Assembly: GCA_903813345.2 (NCBI GenBank)
Contig: CAIIXF020000005.1
Span: 6,949,375 to 7,009,374 of the forward strand
DNA: 60,000 nt
Direction: 5' to 3'
DNA from: Owenia fusiformis
Taxonomy: Eukaryota; Annelida; Polychaeta; Sabellida; Oweniidae
Program-made: the position numbers and the translations under genes
The notes under the pieces: model-generated
Seen by the model: only the letters and a program-made list of their open reading frames with translations
Told to the model about the DNA's origin: nothing
The model's database searches: none
In this document: one piece after another, positions 47,060 to 57,148 of the stretch
Layout of the letters: each line of letters begins with the position of its first letter
How positions within the stretch are numbered: the first letter of the stretch is position 1

Positions 47060-49605
47060 ATCATAGACAGCGTACAGTGACAAATATATCGTCGTACACT
47101 TCAGACGAACTGTGTCACTATTAAGTGATTTGAAACAAAAACTATGATGTAGGATTGATGTACGTCTTAAAAATCTAATCTGAATTATATATAAAGGATT
47201 TTATGTTTAATTTGGTGTGTATTCGCTTCGAAAGACTTTTAGCTTTCTGATTACGTTAAAAGATTCTCCTTTTCATTGTAAATCTACCCACAAAATGTAT
47301 CGGTTGGAAGATGATGTTTTTCACATTTCCTTTGATAATTGTTCCCCTGCCACTGTGACGCCTAAGAGTGTCGATTGTTTTTATGAGAATATGTTTCTCG
47401 AACTTGCACAATTTAGGTCGGTTGAAGATTTAACAAGTATTTACGTTTTTGGCTACAATTTAAAAAATCACAAGTGTACGTTGTCAATTCAGTGTACGTT
47501 GTCCCATTGAAATTACACATCTCAATTCACAGTTAAACCTATTGCAGACAACGTATTTTTTATAACACTAATCGACAGGGGTCAGATGCATTTAGAACTG
47601 AAGCTGAACAATTACTTTAACTTGTTGCACTATTGAACCTATGCACTTTCCAGATATACAAACGCATGAACGGGATTTTAAAAGTCATCTTCGACTAGCT
47701 GTACCTAGTATTGCGATCTCTCTATCAACTTCTTAAGATTATTGAAATTCATAAAATTATAATCTTAACAGAACGTAAACGTACAAACGCCAAATGATCA
47801 CGATGTTGTATCTAAGAACCAACAATTTCATTAAATAAAATAGCACTCAACAAGAGGTCAAAAATCACATTTACCCTATCTCTGACAACATCTGTATTGG
47901 GGATACTTGAACATGTTCGTTCAACATCACTTGTTACTGATTAAAAACCTGAATGGATTAAAAACTAGACAACAGCAACATTCGAATAGCCAATCGTAAA
48001 ATAACACACAAAATGGCTACCATTTTCAAAATGGTTGCTCACTATAGCCAAATTGTCATCAGAAAGTGATGTATGCTTCTAAGAAGACACATATAGACTT
48101 TCAACAAAATTGCACACACGTGCGAGGTGTGATCAAGAATTTCAGGACCTTTGGCTCTTTCTGCCATTTTTTATCCTTTCTTAGTTATTTCTTCACACGA
48201 TATAAGCCAAATATATTAGATCACACCATGATCATTTCATTAATCCTTCAAGGTAGTTAGTTTTTCAAAATTGCTCTTTTACCTTTTGAGTTATAGTGAA
48301 AAGGGTAAAATAACACACCTAAAATTTGTGGCCATTTTTCAAAATGGCCGCCTACTCTCCAACGTGTCATTAGACAGTGTGTCATACTTATAGTATTCAC
48401 ATCAAATATGAACAAAATTGCTTCACTACTTTTCGAACGTTAAAATGGCGGCCATTTACCAAAATGGCCGCCTTCTACCAAAATTGTCGTTAGACAGTGT
48501 ACCATGCTTATAGAATTCACATACCAAATATGAAGAAAATTGCTCCACTACTTAAAGTTAGAGCAAAAAACGTTAAAATGGCGGCCATTTTTCAAAAAGG
48601 CGAGCTTCTACCAATTAGAAGTGTCATTAGACAGTGTGTCATGCTTATAGTATCCACATATCAAATATGAACAAAATCGCTCAACTACTTTTCAAGTTAC
48701 AGCAAGAATAGCGTGTAAAGGCCGCCATTTTTCAAGATGGCTGCCATGTGCTTCTTTGATATCTACATTTCTATCTTAATATCCTATATATCTTTTTAAT
48801 TTAAAACATATTGCTATAACAGTTTTACATGTTGTACCTAAGTCACTGTAAGATCGGCACTAAAATGGCCCCCATTTCAAAATGAGCTGACATTTTGAAA
48901 ATTGGCTTTCGAGCAGAATTTCTACCCCCATAGGGTATTTGTGTACAAAATATCAACAAAATCGGGCCAACGCCATTTGAGTTATTGCACTTTAGATGTA
49001 CGGTGTCACTATTAACTGATTTGAAGCAAAACCCGACGGACGGACTGATGGACGAAAGGACGGTGGCGTTCCCTATATCCTTCCGAACTTCGATGGAATA
49101 ATAACATTATTGCATTGTTTAATATTACATCTTATGAATTTCAATTACACTGACACCGTACAGTGGAATTGACAACGTACATATACCCAATACATAATAT
49201 TTATTAAGTCTTCGACCATCCTTAATTGTGTAGTTGAGAGAAACATATTCTCATAAAAATAATCGACACTTTCAGGCGACACGGGAAAAAATTATCGAAT
49301 GAAATGTGAAAAAACAAACATTTTCTAGCCGATAAATTTTGTGTTGTAGATTTACTACGAAAAAAATAAGCACTGGTCGAATATCTTTCAACGTAATCAG
49401 AAAGCTAAAAGTCTTTTGAAGCGAATACGCACGAAATTAGAAATAAATCATTTTGTTTTCCTCAGATTTTTAAAACGTAGGCTTACATGTACATCAAATC
49501 TACATGATAGGTTTTGCTTCAAATCAGTTGATAGTGACACCGTACATCCAACGTGCACGACGGTATATTTTGTCACCGTATGTTGTCAATGTTATTGCGT
49601 GAATG
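47060..49605. mobile_element. Inner long-inverted-repeat element
   Basis: Arms of about 460 bp (47060-47520 and 49130-49605) are inverted copies; landmarks are 'cttttagctttctgattacgt', 'gagaatatgtttctc' and 'gtacgttgtcaattc'. The centre includes an inverted copy of the repeat family found at 32.5-35.6 kb. The frame 47217-47510 lies in the arm and is not considered a gene. Confidence 0.75.
47990..49100 (-). mobile_element. Repeat family copy 2 (inverted relative to 32.5-35.6 kb)
   Basis: Same layout as copy 1 in reverse: a short CGGA array and 'gttccctatatccttccgaacttcgatgg' at the right, then tandem units with 'aatggcggccatttt' and 'attgctcactact'-like landmarks near 48425, 48546 and 48680, ending in 'aaaatggttgctcacta'. 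It lacks the LINE present in copy 1, and is shorter. Confidence 0.75.
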
Positions 49606-49664
49606 TCAAAGCTTAAAATAAGTCCGACCCTCCCAAAATAAAATTAAATGAAAAAAACATAAAA

Positions 49665-49760
49665 AATAAATAGGGAGCCAAGGGGAGTCGAACAAGGGTT
49701 CTACTTCTGGCTAAATTATAAATATCTATTACTACCAAACGCTCTACTTAGTGAGCTATC
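49665..49760 (-). repeat. tRNA-like sequence inside nested element
   Basis: The minus strand has an A-box-like TAGCTCACTAAGTAGAGC and a B-box-like TTGTTCGACTCC, but the arms do not pair as a full tRNA. It is probably tRNA-derived repeat DNA. Confidence 0.3.
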
Positions 49761-50050
49761 ATGGATGGTTGGTCATGCGCTTTTCTTTGTATATTTATGT
49801 ACAGACTAATTACATGATCAATATAGAGTTTCACATGGACCTAAATTCCTATCACTGCTGTAGCAGGAATCCAAGTCCGTCAGGAAAATACGTCCGTAGT
49901 AATTTTTCATATATATCATAGCCTGGATTATATGTCCGACTAGGACAACGTATACTAGGAACGGAGGTCCGGTCCTAGAGACGTAGGTCCGTAGGACCTA
50001 CTTTCCTAGGAATCCAAGTCCTACGGACTTATTTCCCAAGGGGACTTATA

Positions 50051-52153
50051 CTCCTGTTACACCGGTTCTAATGTTGGTCATGAAGATATTGAGGTTTTCT
50101 AGAAGTGCTTTAACATCTTGCTTTTCTAAGGTTTCCATGAGTTGCTCCCTGGATATTGTTGAAGATAGAGTCTGGAGTACAGTACTAACATCACAAGATA
50201 AATTGTATTGTTCAAAGAACTGGTTTAGAAGAAGCCTCATTATGGCTTCATATACAGACTTATGAACAGACATGGCACGGTTGTAATGTTTTCCCTTCAT
50301 TACAGAATCAATGGAGCCACTTGCACATATCTCTGACTGAAGCAGCACCTCTTCAAAACTTGAATGAGTGATGAATTTGCCCAGGGCTGATAAATAGGCA
50401 CAAACAAGGTGAAACCCGCCAAGTAGAACAATGGCTGAACTGAACTGGGGTGTTTGCCACACTATGTTAAGAGCCTTCTTTGCTGCTGCAGGGTCCATAG
50501 TTATGATAGGGTAGCTCTGACCAACCTCCCTTGTTCCATCCAGTGCAATCTTTATGCACTCATACACTGTGGCATTCTCTGTGATGGCAGACAAAATGGG
50601 TGGAAGATACTCTGTTGTTGAGTTTCTTGGGCTTTCACTTGATGTAAGTCCTGTCAATGAGACCCAGCCGGCCCATCCTGGTACAATTTGGCTTTCAGAT
50701 GAGAAGTGTCGACAAAGGATTCAAAATCTTCTGATTTTGCCTTTTCTACAGCTTTAAGTTGATCGTATGTTGACTCAAAATTGACAAATAGCTTAGGAGG
50801 CTCTACCTGTTTCTTCACGTAACATGGAGGCAGTTCTATTGTTTCAACAACCACTGATGTCTTGACTTTCTTTGGTCTCACTGACTGAGGAGTAAGTACA
50901 GGGGGAGGGTTAAGACCATCATTATCATCTGTCATTTCAGGAGGGACATGGGGAATTACACTCTTCTGTTGTATAACAATACCATGGGTTAAGTGAGTTG
51001 TCCCAGCACCGGTTGGGGTCTCTTCATTTAAATCAAAGTTGTCAAAGCAGAATAATAGCACATCATTGAGTGGTATTGATATTGTAGGTGGAATGAGGGA
51101 TATTTGATTCTGAACCTTCTCACAAAAAGCAGTTTCAATGTCAAGAACATTAGTGTATGTGACACAATGACCTAACCTATTCAAAAGCTGCACAAGCTGT
51201 TTGCTACCTGTCATATGTTGCACAGATATGGCTAAAAGCTGATGTTTAGGAGGTATTTGATACCACATCTTGTTACAAGAACAGTAAATAATGTCCTGTG
51301 CAATTGAATTTATATAACATGTTTGCTTTTTGTCTTATGTTTCTGATTTACCACATAAAATAATAGTCAATAATAGTTCAAGATTCTTTGGCACTGATGA
51401 GTTCATTTTGCCCATAAGTTCATCCACATTTGGAGGCCATGTAGGTTCTACATTTGCTTGGCTGGCTTCAGATATTTCATTGTGAACTATATTTGCTGTT
51501 TTCTTTATTAGTTCATCACTGTCCATGTTGGCATAGTTGTAGCTTGACTCTATGAGATCATTTACAGTCAGATTGGAATTGTAGATATATTCAGTTTTAT
51601 CTGATAGATAGAACTTGACATCATCACCATATCGACACATAATACTGTTCTTTATCCTAGAGGGCCTGACAAGCTTCAACACATTAATGTTCACTTTTTC
51701 TTTGTACCATAGTGTTAATTGATCCAATGTCACAATTCGGTTTTCAGCTATTACTTTTTTATCAATATATTCGTAGATGTGAAGCACATTATAGTCATCC
51801 ATCTCTTCATATTTGTAACCATTACTGTCATTCAAACTTTTATTAGGACTAGATCGTGTGTAGGCCCTCCTACAACTACTATGATACATCGCCTCATATG
51901 CAATAAGATCACGATCACCAACTTTTGATAATAAGGCCCAATCTTCTTTCTTCTTAATTGATTGAATAATGGTTTCCATGGCACTTTTTGTCAAACATTG
52001 TATTAAAGTGTCTTTTTTCTTTCCTTTCAAGTGTTTTATATGTTTGTCACAGAATAGACATTCTTTGTCCGAGAATAAATGTTTGGGCCTGCTACTTGAA
52101 GGTGTTGGGCTTGTGCTTGAACTGGGCCTTTTTCTTAGCAGATGATCTGACAT
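50051..52153 (-). pseudogene. Transposon protein, 5' half (broken)
   Basis: Starts at ATG 52153 with a Ser/Pro-rich segment, then Cys pairs (CLFCDKHIKHLKG and YHSSCRRAYT) that could form a zinc-binding module. An in-frame stop lies at 51335-51337, after which the same frame continues through QDIIYCSC, a conserved HMTGSKQLVQLLNRLGH block and ETAFCEKV. A frameshift near 50660 leads into WVSLTG..., GGFHLVCAYLSALGKFI, SEICASGSIDSVMKGKHYNRAMSVH and VYEAIMRLL. The frame is then cut at 50049 by the TA-flanked element. This half contains none of the nuclease-like motifs and its role is unknown. The copy cannot make full-length protein. Confidence 0.7.
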
Positions 52154-52246
52154 GTTGAACCTTAAAGGAAATCAGAACTTTTTCTAAATCAAAGATTTAC
52201 TAAACTGTATATTCTATACAAGGCTATCAGAGTCTTTTAATTAATT

Positions 52247-52531
52247 ATGATTTATGATAAACATTTGGAACTCAGGTCACACATGGGTGAAGATTTCTTA
52301 AGATATCTTAAAATTCAAATTGAATTGCTCTTTTATAATATGAACATTGTAGCCAAAGTAACTGAAAAAATAGAAAATATGCTTGATCTTACCTATAAAG
52401 TGAGCTATATTTTGAATATTATTCAAAAAACCATGTGTTCATATACTTTTAAACCTCCTCCTTTGAAGAGTCATGACAAGCCACATGTGAATTTTCATAA
52501 CTTATCAATGACATTTTCTGAACTAGTTTAA
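52247..52531 (+). CDS. Possible small transposon ORF, 94 aa
   Basis: An ATG-started plus-strand frame between the gene start and the right inverted repeat. The peptide has a coiled-coil-like middle (YLKIQIELLFYNMNIVAKVTEKIENMLDL) and no known domain. It is divergent to the big gene with about 90 bp between. It may be chance in AT-rich DNA. Confidence 0.2.
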   Translation: MIYDKHLELRSHMGEDFLRYLKIQIELLFYNMNIVAKVTEKIENMLDLTYKVSYILNIIQKTMCSYTFKPPPLKSHDKPHVNFHNLSMTFSELV

Positions 52532-53108
52532 AAATCAAGTATTACTATAATCAACATCAAATTGTCAACCTCAAAATTGTAGAATATTAAAATTGTAAGA
52601 TTCAATATAATAACGACATAATACAATACTGTATGGCATTCCGCTAAGTGTTTAATCTAGTTACCATGGCAACCAATCACATACCAAGTCCCAACATCTG
52701 ATACAATACCCAAAATCAATCATTCTCTGAGATCTGAAAATATGAGATCTGTATCTGCCTTAATTCAAAAGTTATAGCATCCATCCAATGCTAGGGTCCG
52801 AATGGGTGAAATAGACCCCTGTGTAATTCACGGACCCATAGGAAACCAAAATCTGAGATTTAATGCATTAATCTATACTCTATAATTAATAATTATAACT
52901 CTATAATCTATAATTATTGGCTATGGATTTTAGATGTTTTCTATGCACATTTTATACCTTCCCTCCAAATCAGAGACTTAATATAAGCTCATTTTCTTTG
53001 TCTTTCCTGAAAAAATGCCCTGCAAATTGAGGTGCGCAAGGTATGTTTTATCCGTTTCCATAGCAACCAACAAAGTGTCAGGCATGAAATTTTTATGACA
53101 CATCAAGC

Positions 53109-54379
53109 TACCCCATTCCAACATACCCTGGTAATATGGATCCATTCCACAAAGTATTCTTGGAGTAGTAGACCAATTTCATAGTAGGAGTCCAAATTGC
53201 AGTCCATGGGGGGTAAAATGGCTATAAAATCTAAAAGCTGAAAAACCAAGGTCCAATAATTCATAGAAACATGTAAAAACATACTAGTAACACAAAAAAA
53301 TATGTCTCATAAAATCCCTCCGGACGCACGCTCAAACCCACATTCTGACTGCACTATTATGACAAGTAATTACTTGATCAATTATGTCACGCTATAGATC
53401 ATATTCTGCTACGAACTGCCTAGTCATTTACGCAACAACATCATCTTTCTCATTCAACACTGAACGCTTAAAATATAAAACAATTATTTGCTAAGTAACT
53501 TATGTAAGCGATAATCTATATATAGATATATTATATATGTAGTAATTGCGTTACATTTTGTCAATGGTATACTCCTATACTGCATTGATAAGTGACAATC
53601 ATATGTGTACATCAATGTCGAATACATGCCAACTTACATTTATATAAATATACACAGTTTAACTCAAATCATAAATGCTCGAAACGGTTTATCATCTAAT
53701 CTGTTGAGTCTAATGTTTCCCTTTAATTTATTATTATGGTATCGGATTTGAGTATGATTTGAGATGAGGCTCAATCAAACCAATGAAAATGCATGAAACC
53801 TCTTGTGAAAGTTCGAACAATTTTTCAAGAATTCTCTTTCAAAGTGTTACCAAAGTGCGGAATGAAAATTGCATATTGTGCAATGCAATCAAAATAATAG
53901 AGGGTATAGTTTGAAAATGAAAATGTAATTTCTTACATAATTGTCGACTCATGTTTAAAAGTCATGAAAACAAGGTTGAACATAAAACATTGACCCAGTT
54001 TACCAGTTACTGTCTATTTATAATTTTGATTCAAATGATGTGGTTACCTGTAATCATTATTTTAAAGAGATAATGACAATTAATCTTATTTGTTGTTTTA
54101 CTGTACAAGGTTCCATGGACATTTATTTCATGCTTCTAGTCCACTTGTATTAGGTCTTGCTCAGTCTTCTTTTGCTTCACACAAACACGCCATACGATGT
54201 AGTAGTGGTCACCGTTTTTGTCTGATTGTTTACTTATTTGGATTGCGAATTGTTGTAGTCTCAGTTCGCCACAAGGTAATCTGGTAATTTTTTCTGCTAT
54301 ATTTACATCTTATCGTATCCATGTGATTCTTTGTTTATTAGTTACCATGGATACGTTGATTTTCCTGGTTGCCGAGTGA
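53109..54379. other. Intergenic stretch
   Basis: No gene recognised. AT-rich DNA between the transposon and the GPCR; the frame 54090-54287 has no motif. Confidence 0.4.
54334..54339 (-). promoter_or_regulatory. GPCR poly(A) signal
   Basis: AATAAA on the minus strand, about 40 nt beyond the GPCR stop. Confidence 0.5.
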
Positions 54380-55366
54380 TCATAACCGAGTTGAAAAGAT
54401 TGTTGAAAGTTTTATTGTACGACTGTTGAGAGTTTTTGAAACGCCCTTAGCGAATGTTACATTTTTGATAAATTCTTTGCGGAATCTCTTCCCAGCAATT
54501 ATATAAAGCAAAAAGTTGATCGCCCCATTCGTTGTCCATATTCTGTTGAGGATGGTGAATAGCAGCAAGAAACACTCTGGTGACATGTTGGAAGTTACGC
54601 CAAAGAGGTCACAAAGAAGCAAAACATTAAACGGTAATGTGAACACCAGAACAGCGAACGATACACACAATAATTGCAATGTTAGCTGATTGTCGTGATC
54701 ATGAGATATTCTTTTACCTGTTTGGGTGGATGCAAACTGATTCAATGTACATCTGTTCCTTTTGATGCCAATTATGATACACGTATTGAAAGAAAGGAGA
54801 AGAATTGGAGGAAGTATCGACTCTAGTATCATATCCACCCATGGGCAGATGACAGAGAAGTAGAAGTTCTGATAATTATTCGGGTCAAATGCGCTGCATG
54901 CAACGGGTTTCCCATTCTCCCCAAGTACTAGAAATGTCTCAAATGGCATGTGAATCATTCTGCTTAGCATGGCGGGAATCAAAATTGCTAGTACAATTTT
55001 TGCGCGTTTTGGAGTACAGTATAATTTAGCTTTAAACGGGAACCAAACGACGATGAACCTTTCCACAGTCATACAGATCACAATCCAGATGGAGACTTCT
55101 CCTAGGCTAGCAGATAAATACACCCATGCCCTGCAAAATTCCAAACTTATCCCCTTGTTCTCCATCAACGATGTTGCAGTCCAGTGTGCCAGCCAAACGA
55201 GGTTCTGGCACAGATCAACCAGCGCCAACATCCCCATGTATACGCAAATGGATTTTTTCCAATTTGTTCCACCCAAGGTGATCTTAAAAGACATCGTATT
55301 TCCAAATAATCCCAAAGCTATGAAAATTGGAGAAAAGTAGAGATCAAACTGCCTTTCAGCGCCCAT
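54380..55366 (-). CDS. Class A (rhodopsin-like) GPCR, neuropeptide/FMRFamide-receptor-like
   Basis: A single-exon frame of 328 aa with seven hydrophobic helices. TM1 holds GLFGN, TM2 LALVDL, TM3 is preceded by Cys (EFCRAW) and ends in ERF instead of DRY, ECL2 has the partner Cys (PVACSAF), TM6 has FTLPFN, and TM7 ends NFLLY instead of NPxxY, followed by the GKRFRKEF helix-8 start. The NFLLY and KRFR pattern fits FMRFamide/TRH-type peptide receptors, which are expanded as orphan receptors in many invertebrates. It would sit in the plasma membrane and couple to G proteins; the ligand is unknown. The N-terminus before TM1 is only about ten residues with no glycosylation site, so an upstream exon may be missing, although the ATG at 55366 is usable. 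Ser/Thr sites in the tail could be phosphorylated. Confidence 0.88.
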   Translation of the reverse strand: MGAERQFDLYFSPIFIALGLFGNTMSFKITLGGTNWKKSICVYMGMLALVDLCQNLVWLAHWTATSLMENKGISLEFCRAWVYLSASLGEVSIWIVICMTVERFIVVWFPFKAKLYCTPKRAKIVLAILIPAMLSRMIHMPFETFLVLGENGKPVACSAFDPNNYQNFYFSVICPWVDMILESILPPILLLSFNTCIIIGIKRNRCTLNQFASTQTGKRISHDHDNQLTLQLLCVSFAVLVFTLPFNVLLLCDLFGVTSNMSPECFLLLFTILNRIWTTNGAINFLLYIIAGKRFRKEFIKNVTFAKGVSKTLNSRTIKLSTIFSTRL

Positions 55367-57148
55367 TTTGTTGTGTTCCCTGGTGTGTATTTGTGGTGAA
55401 CTCTAGTAATATTATGATGTCACCTTTCTGTACTTTCTGATATCATCCACCTTACTCTATGTAGAAAGTACCTATTATTTCACATAATATCAATAGCCAA
55501 TTCTGATTGTTGCTCAATGATTTCAATTTGAAACTGTGAATGAAATCTTTATCATTGTAGAATTCTTAATTAATTAATATCCAAAGTATAGTAAGTAATT
55601 CGTGATACGTGCATATGTCACGTTCGTTTGTGTATTTTCATTGCCTCCATAGTAAATTGGAGAGAACAATTATAATTTACAATAACATCCTTGTTTAAAT
55701 GACGATAAATATAGCAGAATACCCTCTTTAAACTAAAAAAATGCTACATGGTCCTTTACCAATCATGACATTTTCAATTTTTGTATAATACAAGCAGGGT
55801 TGATCAAACAGTTTCTTACCATTGGCTCTAGATTTTTTCAAAGACATATCTATCACTTTTTTGTTGGTTCATATCGCAGCCAAATAAGGTGTGTATTAAA
55901 GATTTACTGTCCTGTGATGTCATAATCTGCTTGGAACTATACCATTGGATTTCTATGGGAAATTCCTCCAAGAGAATATTCTAGTGATTAAAGAATGTGT
56001 TCAGTTTACACAATTTGAGAAATTATTGACATACATGAAACCAATAAATATACCTGACTGTTAATCCATAGATTATCCTTGAAAATAAGAAATATTTTGG
56101 GGGATTATACGGTGCAATCTTATAATCAATAAAATGTTTTAAAATGCTTTCCAGATGGAAAAAATAGCGAAATGCATGGAAAAACTCCCCCTATTCATTA
56201 ACTCACGGTCCTCTTTCACTTAATCGATCTTTACATTTCCATTTGTAGCCATTTTCTCATGAGAACTATAAGTAAGCATAACCCTTGATCTAATAATATT
56301 ATGAACCATCTGAATCTGACCTGCGTACGACGTAAACAAGGTACAAGTATATACGTAGGTAACGATTGCACGACTAGCTGATAAATTGTTTTCATACCAT
56401 ATCACTAAAGTCCATTTCACTGCTTCATTTCGTCAGTAGAACGGCAAAAATAAGAAATTGGGAGACCATTGTGCAATAATATATGGAAAAGTTTATTCAT
56501 AATGTACATGAATGACATTTGTATATCTTGGATTGCTTCTAGTTTGGCTTATAAAGTGTGTGGCCTCTTATATTTGGATGTTTCTCTGCCATGTTATTTT
56601 CAATAAGATTAACATGGCTGAAATTCTTCAAATTACAAGACGGCACAGGCTTATTGCACAAAAAAATTAAAAATCTGAAATATACAAATGTCATTCATGT
56701 ACATTATGAACATACTTTTCCATATATTATTGCACAATGGTCTCCCAATTTCTTATTCTTGCCGTTCTACTGACGAAATGAAGCAGTGAAATGGACTCTA
56801 GGCCTTCCTCCAATCATGTTACTGTTGTCCTTTGTTATGTCAGTAAAATCGGCCATTGACACATAATTAATTTTAATCTTAACCCTTCTTGATCTATGAA
56901 GGTATTACATAATGAATGAAGGAATATACTGGGTTCATTACCCCAGCTAGCATACGTATATGAATAAAAATAGTTCATGATTATTTGGGCTCATGAAAAT
57001 TAAAAATAAAATTGAGAGAGAGAAAGCACAGGTTCGGGACGGCCATCTTGAAGCTGAATGGAAAATGGACAGATGTCACCGTGATGCTTCACCATCAAAT
57101 TAAATTCTATTGAGAACAGTCCTTAAATCCTTAAGTTTAGATATTTTG
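55367..57148. other. Intergenic stretch between GPCR and epimerase genes
   Basis: No gene was recognised. It contains a nearly perfect foldback element at 56409-56797; the rest is AT-rich and featureless. Confidence 0.45.
56409..56797. mobile_element. Nearly perfect foldback MITE, 389 bp
   Basis: Arms of about 123 bp (56409-56531 and 56675-56797) are almost exact complements, for example 'gaccattgtgcaataatata' and 'tatattattgcacaatggtc'. Possible CTA flanks on each side. The high identity of the arms suggests recent insertion or gene conversion. The transcript would form a long hairpin. Confidence 0.85.

Larger units (their letters stand above)
46676..50048. mobile_element. 3.37-kb TA-flanked element inserted in the transposon gene
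   Basis: Both ends start TAAGTCC and carry arrays of AAGTCC, CCTAGG and GGACTT motifs over about 170 bp; TA lies on each side (46674-46675, 50049-50050). Removing the element with one TA leaves the interrupted gene in the same reading frame, which supports the boundary. No transposase was recognised inside; the interior is another inverted-repeat element. Confidence 0.8.
43855..53108. mobile_element. Large DNA transposon with roughly 430-bp terminal inverted repeats
   Basis: The left arm 43855-44280 and right arm 52654-53108 are inverted copies. Shared landmarks in mirror order include 'gcttgatgtgtcataaaaat', 'caaagaaaatgagcttatat', 'tgcattaaatctcagatttt', 'ggtgaaatagacccc' and 'ttgccatggtaac'. 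Between them lies one long, broken gene on the minus strand (52153 to 44741), itself split by another element. Without that insertion the transposon would be about 5.9 kb. The exact outer ends and target duplication were not determined. The arms are well matched, so it is not very old. Confidence 0.8.

Noticed and set aside
47217-47510. 97-aa plus-strand frame
   Set aside because: It lies in an arm of an inverted-repeat element, with a broken mirror copy in the other arm.
51268-51340. Short intron in the large transposon gene
   Set aside because: A GT...AG pair exists, but splicing would break the frame, whereas reading through a single stop keeps the same frame and family motifs. A nonsense mutation is simpler.
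43052-53331. Outer ends of the large transposon at 'ccggagggattt' (43054) and 'aaatccctccgg' (53320)
   Set aside because: The 12-bp match is inverted, but the spacing to the main arms differs greatly (about 800 versus 210 bp), so it may be coincidence.
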